64,000 nt of DNA, from positions 16,502,623 to 16,566,622 of the forward strand of contig NW_025335641.1 of assembly GCF_004798865.1 (NCBI RefSeq), given 5' to 3'. Positions 54,600-64,000 of the stretch are shown here, in pieces. A program made the translations under genes and the position numbers. The DNA comes from Varanus komodoensis. Lineage: Eukaryota > Chordata > Lepidosauria > Squamata > Varanidae. Every line of letters starts with the position of its first letter. The first letter of the stretch is position 1. The notes beneath the pieces are model-generated. The model was not told the origin of the DNA and ran no database searches. It saw only the letters and a list, made by a program, of their open reading frames with translations.

Positions 54600-57500
54600 C
54601 ATTGAACTACCTGGACCTTAACTTTAGACCACTCTCAAATGTACCATTTCTTTGTAGGGTAATCAGGAAGGCAGTGTCTCACCAGCATTAGGCAGTACTG
54701 AGTGATAGTGACTTTCTGGACCCATTTCAAACTGGCTTCAGAGTAGAACCTGAAGTTGAGACTGCTTTGATTTAAAACAGTTGAATCATCAGTCTAGTTG
54801 ATGATTTATGACTCAGAATTGATAAGGAGAGTGTGTCCCTATTGGATCTCTCACTGGTTTTCAGTACTAGCAAAAGTTTCCTTCTGGAAAATTGGAGAGT
54901 TGGAAATTGGAGGCGCTGGCATGCAGCGATTCCATTTCTACTTCTCAGGTCAGTTCCAGACAGTGATCCTTGGAGACTGTTGTTCCTTTAAGAAGGAACT
55001 GACTTGAGGAATCCTACAGGGCTCCATTTTGTCTCTAATGTTGTTTAACATCTACATGAAACTGCTGGCAGAGACCATCCAGAGGCGTGGCACTGGGTGT
55101 TTATTTATTTATTTAAAACATTTCTATGCTGCCCCCATCGCAACAAAGCCTCGGGGCGGCTCACAAAGGATACATAAATAACAATGTAACAATTTAAAAA
55201 AATTGTTTAAAAACCCCCGGTGCATTCTCGGCTAAAAATTTTAAAATCCTATTAATCCAAATAATGTAACAATTAAAATAAGTTTTAAATAAAAAGGTCT
55301 TAGCCTGGTGCCGAAAAACAAATAACGACGGTGCCAGGCGGACCTCTCTGGGGAGCACATTCCATAGATGGGGCGCCACCACAGAGAAAGCCCTCCTCCG
55401 GGTATTCACCCTCCTAATATCATTCACAGAGGGTTCCCGGAGAAGGGCATCTGTTGCTGATCTCAAGTGGCGGGAAGGCATATATAGGCGCAAGCGTTCC
55501 TTTAGATATCCAGGTCCCAAGCTGTTTAGGGCTTTATAGGTCATAACCAACACCTTGAATTGGGCCCGGACTTCAATCGGGAGCCAGTAGAGCTGACGGA
55601 GAACTGGGGTTATATGAGAACAACGCCCAGTCCCTGTCAGCACCTGGCAGCTCTATTCTGCACCAATTGAAGTATCTGGACCGTCTTCAAGGGTAGCCCC
55701 ACATAGAGCGCATTACAGAAATCTAATCAGGAAGTTACCAGCGCGTGTGTCACTGTCAACAGGCAGTCGTTCTCCAGGAAGGGATGCAACTGATGCATCA
55801 GCCGAAGCTGAAGGGAGGCGCTCCTCGCCACCACCATCACCTGAGCTTCTAGAGACAGCTCAGGGTCGAGGAGCACTCCTAAGCTGTGAACCCTGTCCCT
55901 CAGAGAGAGTGCAACCCCATTTAGGACAAGGCCCAAGTCCCCCATCCCGAGGCCCGAACCACCCACCAACAGGACCTCCATCTTGTCTGGATTGAGCTTC
56001 AGTTTATTGGCCCTCATCCAGCCCATTACCTCGGCCAGGCACTCGTTCAGCACAGCCACTGCCTCACTTGGATTGGTGGAAAATGAGAGGTAGAGCTGGG
56101 CATCATCAGCGTACTGATGATTCCGCAGCCCAGACCTCCTGATGACCTCTCTCAGCGGTTTCATGTAGATGTTAAATAGCACGGGGGACAAAATGGACCC
56201 CTGCGGAACTCCATGGCATAACTGCCATGGTGCAGAGCCATAGTCCCCCAGCACCACCTTCTGAAATCAGCTGTTGAGATAGGAGTGGAACCACTGCCAC
56301 AGGGTGCCTCCAACTCCCAATTCCGCTAGCCTATTCAGAAGGATACCATGGTCGATGGTATCGAAAGCCGCTGAGAGGTCCAGGAGAGCTAACAGGGACG
56401 CACTTCCCCTGTCTCTCTCCTTGCACAGGCCATCGTACAGGGCGACCAAGGCAGATTCAGTACCGTACCCGGGTCTGAAGCCGGACTGAAATGGGTCCAG
56501 ATAATCAGTTTCATCCAAGAGTGCTTGGAGTTGTCCCGCCACCACCCGCTCTAGCACCTTGCCCAGGAACAGGATGTTGGCCACCGGTCTATAATTGGCA
56601 GCCACCTCTGGATGCAGAGATGCCTTCTTTAGGACTGGCCGGACTACCGCCTCCTTTAAAGGGGCAGGTACCCTGCCGTCTCTTAAAGAGGCATTGACCA
56701 CCTCCAGGTTCCAAGTCCCAATCCCGTCCTTGGCTTTTTTAAGTAGCCAAGATGGGCATGGGTCTAGTAAGCAAGTGGTAGGACGTACTTGTCCAAGCAC
56801 GTTGTCCACATCATCAGGCCGCAACAACTGAAATTCATCCATTAATTGTGGACTCAATGGCGTCGATGGCGTCTCCCCAGTAGAATCAGCATGTTGATGA
56901 AACCAAAATCTACTTCTCCTTACCACCATCTGCTGCTTCTTCTAGAGACAGCATCTCTAATGACTGCCTAAAACTGATAATGGGCTGGGTGCAGAAAAAC
57001 AAATTGAAGTTGAATCCAGACAAAACAAAGGTGCTTGCTGTTAACGGTCCAGATCCAGGATTAGAGGTGTGTCAACCAGTTCTAGTTCCAGACCCAGTCC
57101 TTCAGATGTCAGCACAGCTGGAAGCTCTGGTCAAGAGTGTCTGTTATCAGCGTCAACTGATTTGCCAACTACATCCCTTCTTGGAGGAGAGTGACTTGGA
57201 AACAGTTGTACAGGTAACTACTAGGCTCAATTTCTGCTACTCTTATGCCTACTCCCAATATTGCAACTCGTACAAAATATGGCAGCTATGTTGGTCTCTG
57301 GGTCATCATGAAGAGGCCATATATCACCAGTATTAAAGTCTCTGCACTGGTTGCCAATACATTTCCGGACGTACGAAGCATTGGTAATTACCTTTAAAGC
57401 TCTTCATGGCTCAGGTCCAAAATACCTTCAGGAGCACCTTTGCCCATATATTCTGCCTGGCCTGCTAAGGTCCCCTGGGGATAATCTTCTGAAGCTTACC

Positions 57501-57775
57501 TCTGTAAGATTAATGTCTACTATCCAGAGGACTTTCTCAGTGGTTGTCCCTAAACTATGGCATGGCCTGCTGGGAGAGATTGCTAGTTTTAAGAGGGAGT
57601 TATCCCAGATTGCTATCTTTAAGAGAGTTATAGATGTATCTCTCATGGCAGACCTTCCCAGATTAGTTTTATTTAATGTGCTTGTTTTTAGTTTAAATTT
57701 TAACTATTGGTTTTAATCTTGTTTAAACTGCCCAGAGCCTATGGGAATAGGGTGGTATATAAAAATCTAAATAAA
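54600..57775 (+). mobile_element. Old L2-type LINE, split by a younger antisense L2
   Basis: Plus-strand L2 in two parts. Left (54600-55097) holds the reverse-transcriptase N-part, with decayed 'FQTGFRVEPEVETAL' (54725-54770) and 'MLFNIYMKLLAETIQRRG' (about 55038-55090). Right (about 56883-57775) resumes at the catalytic region, then 'MGWVQKNKLKLNPDKTKVL' (56980-57036), 'LEALVKSVCYQRQLICQLHP' and, after frame changes, 'VITFKALHGSGPKYLQEH' (57378-57440). The 3' end is 'aactgcccagagcctatggg' and 'aaatctaaataaata'. Numerous frame changes. More diverged than the copies at 14095 and 55098. Confidence 0.85.
55098..56882 (-). mobile_element. Younger L2-type LINE inserted in the older L2
   Basis: Best-preserved LINE of the window, about 1.8 kb, 5'-truncated. 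Antisense frame, in order: PQLMDEFQLLRPDDVDNVL; the N-terminal reverse-transcriptase blocks DYLDPFQSGFRPGYGTESAL and LLDLSAAFDTIDHGILLN; then LCHGVPQGSILSPVLFNIYM; catalytic HQYADDAQLYL (near 56100-56130); MGWMRANKLKLNPDKMEVLL; and the C-terminus (55194-55643) VMTYKALNSLGPGYLKERL and RAFSVVAPHLWNVLP. Only two in-frame stops (near 56268 and 55728) and one frameshift (between 55643 and 55727) break it. The 3' UTR and tail end in TTTATTTA at 55098. No endonuclease part remains. Confidence 0.93.
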
Positions 57776-57869
57776 TACATCTCCCAGGATCCCTGTAGAA
57801 TCCTTTTGAATTCCCATGCCAGTAAAGTGCTAAAGCACTATTATGGGTGGAGGCAAAACTGTGTTCTTC

Positions 57870-58140
57870 TCAGCTAGCAATGTGGTGTAATGGTCACAGT
57901 GTTTGACTGGGGACCCAGGAGATCCAAGCTCTAGCCCATGCTTGGCCATGGATCTCCATGGATGACTTTGGGCCAGTCACAGTCTCTCAGCCAAATCTAC
58001 CTCTCAGGATTGTTGTGAGGATAAAATGGAACCATGGAAGTTACTTTGTGTTCCTCACAAGAGGAAATCAGGAGGCATATAAATGTGATGTGACAGTAGC
58101 AGTAGCAGCAGCCGCCACAGAAGAAGAAGAAGTAGTGGCA
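57870..58140 (+). mobile_element. MIR-like tRNA-derived SINE with triplet-rich tail
   Basis: Head 'gcaatgtggtgtaatggtca' (57877-57896), body 'gatgactttgggccagtcac' (57960-57979), 'aggattgttgtgaggataaa' (58007-58026) and 3' 'ggcatataaatgtgatg'. The tail continues into AGT/AGC/GAA triplets (58095-58133). Near full length. Confidence 0.8.
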
Positions 58141-60250
58141 TGCGTGTTCCCCTTACTGTCAGCCTTTGGTTCCAGGCTTTTCCAGTACTGCAGATTCTGC
58201 AAAACATCTCTGAGTAGAAAGTGGAGAAGTAAAAGCTAACCTCACGTCTGGTTCCTGATTTGCAGGCCATGCTTAGCAGGTAGGGAGGCCTCTGAGGCGG
58301 CACAGATAGATGGCCCGAACTGCAGAAGGAGCAGGATCACCTTTGCTACTCTTTCCCCTCTGAGCTGGATGATCGTTGGCCTCCCAGTTTGGAAGCTGAC
58401 AAGCATCTCAAGAGGAGTGCAGCCAACAGTGTTCTTGTGTGCTTTGACGTTTACCTTGGTGCTGACCTTTTGCTCAGGTTTTTGCCTTGGCTCTAGTCCA
58501 TTTTAAATTTCTAGACTTTTTTCCCTTTTCATCATGATGTGCTTTAGGACTTTAATTTCTGTTGATCAGCTCAGAGAGCTTTGACTGGAAGGTGAAATAG
58601 TTAGGAAAGAAAGAGCTGTGTCTTTCTGTGTGTGTGGTGTGTGGAAGTGCACATTGCTAATGGTCCTTTAATGTGCGGTGGCAAGTGCCATGTCTGCAAA
58701 TTAAGATGGACTTCAGTTTGATGAGCATGTCTCCTATGCTTAGAAGCATATTATAAAATTATTATGTTATGAGACTGTGGATTCCCACCATATGCAATGC
58801 TTGATACTACCAGCAGGAGGAGCTCTTCTGATGGAGTATGAAATACTATTTTCATTAGGAAAGATGGCTTCTTAAGCATCACTCTTTCAGAGAAAATGGG
58901 CACACTGTCAGTCAGACTCACTGTACCTAGTCAAAAGTCCAAACCATTACAGTCTCAAGCACCTGACTCTGCAGCTTTATATTCATGCAGGTAGTATACA
59001 GTATGGGAAAAAGAGACGTAGACACAGAGAAAATCATCATTGTATTTCATTATATTACTCCCTTTTTTTCTTAAGAAAAGAACTCAAGAACCCACATGTT
59101 ATGCAAGATTAAAGGCAACAGACCTATAGGCTTATATTCTAAAAATAGATCATTTTACCTAACCTCCAAATCCTCAGAACAGCCATGTAAGATATTTTCC
59201 TTGTAGCAGGATGGCTTTCTGCAACATGATGCTGCTCGAACCTTGCAGTCATCTTTGAGGTCCTTCCCTGAGTTCCTTGAGCCACTTGGAGTCAAACAAG
59301 TGAGGACCACAGAGAAACCTTTTGTAGCTGTATCACCTCTGCAGAGCTCCTTACCTGTGGAGCTCAATATTTGTATCGTTTTGGTACCAGAAGAGACTTA
59401 AAGGAAAGCATATCCATGCATTGCAACATGTTGCAATGCACCTTGTTATATTTAGTTGGGGGCTTTGGCTTTCACTGATAAGTAACAGCCTCTGTTGCTG
59501 CATTTTTTGTGGGTCTTTGTTTTATTGCATTTTTAAAGATTATTTTAAGCCTATGGTGCTCCAAGATCTTCATGTGACAGATGCCTTCTATATTTTCTAA
59601 ATACGTAACTGAGAAAATATTACAGAAATAACTTGAGTCTTGCCTTGGACAGAACAATCAAAAGAGAGGATCAAGAGGGAGACTCCATGACAGGCAAGCT
59701 GTCGGTACTTATGTTCCATCATGAGTGCAGCAGCAAGGCAGAATGTGAAGAATACCAGGTCTCCTCTCTTTTCCCTCTTGCTTGTTTTGGTTTTCTTAGT
59801 TCTTCACAGTGCCAGCACCAGCGATGTATAGGACTGCAGTGTTAGTGACCTGAGCTAAGTGCATAGCTAGTGTAATAATCAGGGACTTTCCAGATCACCA
59901 CCCACCAAATCAGCAGTCGTGTGGTGTAGTGCCAGCGTGACTTTGCCCTTCATGGAATTCAATGGAGTGCATGTGAGGTTCCCAGTGGGTTTCCCCTCCG
60001 CCTACTGACTTAGACCCAGACAAGAAACCCAAATGCAACCCACTGGAATATCTCTGAACTGCTCTTCTCCTTTGAATTGCTTTTTAGAATAATTGCTTTT
60101 CCACATGATTGATTGAGAGCGTTTGAAAATAATGTGGAAGACATTTTCAGCATAGCGCCACTCTGAGCCGTTTTGGTGATGTAACAACATAATCTTATTT
60201 CAGGTAGCAACCTGTTGAGATCCTTGTTGTGGTATGAGAGCACCTCTACT
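58141..60250. other. Unique sequence
   Basis: No gene or firm repeat. Short GT-rich stretch at 58628-58645. Confidence 0.4.
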
Positions 60251-60254
60251 TCGT

Positions 60255-60297
60255 TTATTTATTTCATATGTGTACTGCCTAATAGCCAAGGCTCTCG
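60255..60297 (-). mobile_element. L2-type 3' tip
   Basis: 'gtttatttatttcatatgtg' 'tactgcctaatagccaagg' 'ctct' is the last ~40 bases of an antisense L2 end. Confidence 0.5.
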
Positions 60298-61222
60298 CAT
60301 GATGATGCAGCTAAGGAGGCAGGGCCTAATTGGTTCAGGGAAAGGGAGCCACAGGAAACCCGGCCCTGAATTTTCTAACAAGTGTTTCTCAAACTGCACA
60401 CCTTCTGGAAGCATCAAACTATAGGTGTAGGGCAACTGCATGCATGCAAATACATCCTTCTCCTGTTCATAGAGAGTAGAAATGGAAGAAGCATATGTCT
60501 ACCATTGACAGCCGAGATGGGGAATGTGTGGACGTCCAGGCAGTGTTGATTGCCAAACCCCAAGATCCCACATGGCTGCTTAGGCTGGCAAGGGCTAATG
60601 GGAGCAATCATCCAATGACATCTGGAGGTTCATGAGTTCTGCTTTCCCACTTGATATACAGGGAGCATGTAGGGCAGAGAAGCAAACCTTTCCCTGCTCC
60701 TTCCTTATGTTGCTGCACTCCAGAAATTTCCTCCCAGTTCCTACAGGGTCTTTAAGTGACACTGGGTTCCTCTTGTTTTAGTACTGTGCACTTTTGGCAA
60801 GTTCGTTCATTCATTCATTCGTTCGTTCATTCATTCTTTCTAGCAGAGAAAATGCAGTATTTAATTGTGTAACCAGAAAAACTCCACTTTTTAATCAAGT
60901 TAATCTGCTATACCCCAGTGCCACCTATGTAGAAGAAAAGCAAGAACAGAAATTATCTTGACGGAGTGCCCAGATCCCAGTCTGCAACAGAACTGCAGGC
61001 AAATGAAGCAGATAAACAGCTAATTAATAGGCCCATGTGGAAAAGATCTTTGCCTACAAAGGAACCCCTGTGTGTGGCATAGGATTCTGGGGAATGTTTC
61101 TAGAGGCTCAACATCTCTCAAGAAAATTAGCTGTGATGAACCTGATTTTTAAGGAAGCTTGTCCGAAATTAATGGTTCCCTCCAATAAAGAACTGCTGCC
61201 ATATTTAGAGGAACATTAGGGT
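60298..61222. other. Unique sequence with (TTCA/TTCG)n
   Basis: No gene. Simple repeat of TTCA/TTCG tetramers at 60801-60840 (about ten units). Confidence 0.5.
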
Positions 61223-61224
61223 TC

Positions 61225-61443
61225 CTGGCTAGTGCAGTGTAGTCATTAGTGTAGGACTCAGGAAATCCAGTATGAGTCTCCACTTGCCCATGAAGCTAAT
61301 TGGGTGATTCTGGGCCACTTACTAACCCAGCTGAATCTACTCATGAGGTTGCTGTAAGGATGAAATAGAGAGGAAAAGGGTCACATAAGTTGTCAGTTTC
61401 CTTGAAGGAAAAATGGTGGACTATAAATGTAATAATGAATGAA
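61225..61443 (+). mobile_element. MIR-like tRNA-derived SINE
   Basis: 'ctggctagtgcagtgtagtc' (head), 'gctaattgggtgattctggg' 'ccac' (core), 'catgaggttgctgtaaggat' 'gaaatag', then 'ggtggactataaatgtaata' 'atgaatgaatgg' (tail). Decayed B box near 61272-61282. Confidence 0.7.
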
Positions 61444-61444
61444 T

Positions 61445-62960
61445 GGAGAACCACCAAAGACGGTAACAAAAACAATAATGGAGCCATTATCTCATTCTTT
61501 TATTTCAGTTACTGATACCTTACTTTTTGAAGCAAAAGCTCTTCAGAGCAGCTAACCATTGGTTGGGTCACCATTTTTCTAATCTCTTTGGGGAAATATT
61601 GAAAGGAAATTGACCCACCAATCATACAATGACATACACATTTACACTGAAGCAAACCCTACTGAGTTTCATGGGGCTACTTTTCTAGAAAGTAGCACAG
61701 CTGTCCTAAATATTGAATATATTTTCCACACAACGCTTGGAACAGAAATGAAAACTAATTAGCTGTCTTGAATTGTTTGAAGGCTCTAGGCTAACAATGC
61801 ATATCTTTTATCCTTGAGGAATATTTCCCCCCTCCTCAATATATTAATAATTCTGTTGCTTTCTTTTCACCTTTAACCAATATTCAAACTGGTAAGATTT
61901 GTGTCAAAACACATTAAACACTTTTAACAGGGAAATCCCCAAAAGGAGGCAGGGAGTGTGACATAAGTTCAGTTCATAATAATGGACTCAGTTGGGCCAA
62001 GGAGATACATTCCAAAACCCAGAGCTGGACGTGAGGAAGAGAAAATTAATCCCTATATCTCATTTAGGATATAACCAAGAATCAATACTTGGGGAAGAAT
62101 CTATGATTTTGCCCTGAGGTGAAATGCTAAGGTGATGGGAAAAAGCTTTATTACAAATGAACTATGCAAAAATGCTGCAGTTCATAAATGAAAGAATATT
62201 TCACAGTCGATTTTGTTAAACTTTTGTTCCCTCTTATCATTCTGCAATCTTTTATGGTCTCAAACCAGTCTGGTGCTGCATTCCATTCTATGCCTGTATT
62301 GGGGTTTTTCATACTAGTATCTCTAAACTTATGCTGACCACACAATATAGCATTGGTGAACGTCTGCACATGTTGCCCAGAAAGGAGCAATGGACGCAGG
62401 GTTCCGAGAGTGTGAGATTGCAGGTGGAGGTGCATAGTCTTCATCTGCACCATTGCAGACTTGTCATGTTAAGGAATACACTAATTTTGTAATGTTATGA
62501 ATGAAGACCCAATCAACTGGTCAAGGCTGGATTTAGAATTGCTCTTCTGCAGTGGAAGGGCTGAGATTCTGCAGAGGTTCCCACTGGAAGTGGGAGTGGT
62601 AGGAAGACAATTTTCAGTGATTCCATCTTCCTTCCTAGCACCACCACCACAGTTCCGTTCTGAATGGTTCCTGAAATGTCTGGTGTAGATTTTTGGGGGG
62701 TTGCAGAAAGGAGGAGGAACTGGCAAAACTTGTATCCCCTCTTTTCTCCATTGCAAGCATCTCATGAACAGAGCCCTACTCACAGGGTGTGGATCTAACC
62801 CAATATATATTTCATAGCACAAATAAAACCCTAAGGCATTCAAAAATAGGTTGGTGGAGTCTTGAATTGGGAGTTTGAATGAGAAAAGCAAAACAAAAAC
62901 CTGATGAATTCAGTTGGATGATGATATACCATCAGTGGGGTGGGATGCTTTGCAGCTCAA
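61445..62960. other. Unique sequence with a short fold-back copy
   Basis: No gene. A fold-back copy of the 'aagtaagtcccattga' family lies at 61620-61712 ('ccctactgagtttcatgggg' 'ctacttttctagaaagtag'). 61720-61960 is repeat-free and AT-rich. Confidence 0.4.
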
Positions 62961-62963
62961 ACA

Positions 62964-63014
62964 AGGAAGGAAGGAAGGAAGGAAGGAAGGAAGGAAGGAA
63001 GGAAGGAAGGAAGG
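62964..63014. repeat. Microsatellite (GGAA)n
   Basis: About twelve uninterrupted units. Open frames through it (Glu-Gly-Arg-Lys repeats) are artefacts. Confidence 0.97.
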
Positions 63015-63309
63015 TCACAGCCTCAAGAAACCTACAACAGTTCAGAGATTCCACTGACTAATGGCAGCCTCATGGAAAGGAAGGAAAATAAAGACCCATT
63101 CAGAAACCCACATGTCAAAGAACTTCAAAAACCATTCATAATGAATGGAAAACCAATGGCTTCGTTGAGATGTTGCACCTTTTCTGCAGACCTATATTGA
63201 TCTAGACTGGGTGTTAACATTTAATTCAGAATGTAAGATGGGGGAAATGAATATCTATGTTTTCTTGATTTCTACAACAGTTCTCTGGTTCTGTTTGAAG
63301 GTAAAGAGG

Positions 63310-63620
63310 GGCAGATTTTATTTTGCTAATTAACAAGGAATACATGTTACACATTAAATGTGACACAAGAGATATGAATTATGCAGCAAATGCCGTGTGT
63401 GCTGATCCACACAAAGCCCAAGGCACATTTGGCAGAGATTTTGTGAAGATCTGTAATGAGTTTCAAGTACATCATTTCCTGATGGAGAGCAAGAAAACAT
63501 CCATCAATGCTAATTTTCACAGATAGTTGTTAGCTTTTATGAATACTTTACAGCTCTGGAAAAAAAGAAATCTTCAAGAATCTTCACACTGCAACTTGAA
63601 CAAATTGCAGATGGACACAT
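63310..63620. promoter_or_regulatory. Candidate conserved non-coding element
   Basis: Repeat-free block with 'ttttgctaattaacaagg' (63324-63341, TAATTA core), 'gaattatgcagcaaatgcc' and 'catcaatgctaattttcac'. No gene-like frame. Called on composition. Confidence 0.3.
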
Positions 63621-63639
63621 GCCAAAGCTATTGGTTCCA

Positions 63640-63965
63640 TCAGACTCGGCAACCCTGCAGCCCCTGTCAGTGTCTCATTTTGTTAACAGAAAGTTAATGG
63701 TTAACTTCCTGTTAACACAGTTAAGTTCTGAGCAGACACCCAGAGGCATGCTATTTGGCATGTTGTTTGGAAGTGCTGTTGAGTGATTTAGTCCTGCTTA
63801 CTTCTGAGTGGTCATGGAAAGGATTCTGAGTAGGTTTAAAATCAGTAAGAATCACATTTTGGCCCTGCCTATGGTGCCTTCAGAAATGCCCACAGATTGA
63901 ATGCAGCCCTGGAGACTCCCCAAATTTGAATTCAGCCCTTGGGCTGAAAAAGTTCCCAACCTTTG
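63640..63965. mobile_element. Possible hAT-like relic
   Basis: Right end 'cagcccttgggctgaaaaag' 'ttcccaacctttggcctg' resembles the 'aaagttgcccacccctg' end of hAT-type repeats. The left end near 63648 ('aaccctgcagcccctgtcag') is uncertain. Confidence 0.3.
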
Positions 63966-64000
63966 GCCTGGCAGGAAGTGAAAGAGATTGTAGGGTTGAT

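Noticed and set aside
1-64000. LTR-type or other virus-like elements
   Set aside because: No paired long terminal repeats or capsid-, polymerase- or envelope-like frames were recognised; the reverse-transcriptase pieces are all of LINE type.

Overview
This 64 kb window looks like vertebrate nuclear DNA, most likely from a squamate reptile (a lizard, possibly a gecko). The call rests on the repeat mix. There are CR1 LINEs, a long-lived L2-type LINE family, RTE/BovB-type LINEs, a MIR-like tRNA SINE, a second tRNA-derived SINE, 5S rRNA-derived SINEs and abundant short fold-back repeats. The DNA is AT-leaning. It carries two assembly gaps of exactly 100 N (8849-8948 and 54245-54344). No prokaryotic gene organisation, rRNA operon, CRISPR array or intact virus-like element was seen.

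No host protein-coding exon could be recognised. The window reads as a gene desert or the inside of very large introns. The long open frames belong to LINE reverse transcriptases, to microsatellites, or to unrecognised frames that chance could produce. The best unrecognised candidates are two adjoining minus-strand frames at 216-1075, one starting with a signal-peptide-like stretch, and a set of open blocks with splice-like edges at 22968-23928.

Layout. 1-5 kb: minus-strand open frames, a CR1 3' end and a MIR relic. 4.7-5.7 kb: an old L2 split by a tRNA-SINE with target-site duplication. 6.8-7.4 kb: a Tigger/mariner-like element holding a ~53-bp minisatellite. 8.4-12 kb: L2 tip, gap, SINE, CR1 pieces and a 5S-SINE. 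13.5-15.1 kb: BovB piece, SINE piece and a 1-kb L2 reverse-transcriptase fragment. 15-25 kb: mostly unique, with an L2 tip, fold-back repeats and the splice-edged blocks. 25-28.2 kb: a repeat-poor, enhancer-like block. 28.2-36.1 kb: BovB, CR1, 5S-SINE, tRNA-SINE and fold-backs. 37-44 kb: microsatellite, SINE, a hAT-like element and a second repeat-poor block (41.1-42.4 kb). 44-50 kb: a CR1 inside a BovB, a GT/GA compound repeat and an L2 tip inside an older L2. 52-58 kb: L2-rich, with a clean L2-into-L2 nest at 54.6-57.8 kb. 58-64 kb: mostly unique, with SINE copies and simple repeats.

The repeats show a dependency chain. The 5S-derived SINEs end in a tail resembling the 3' end of the L2 LINEs in the same window, which fits L2 supplying their retrotransposition. 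Nested insertions give relative ages: BovB before a CR1, an old L2 before a young L2, and an old L2 before a MIR-like SINE.
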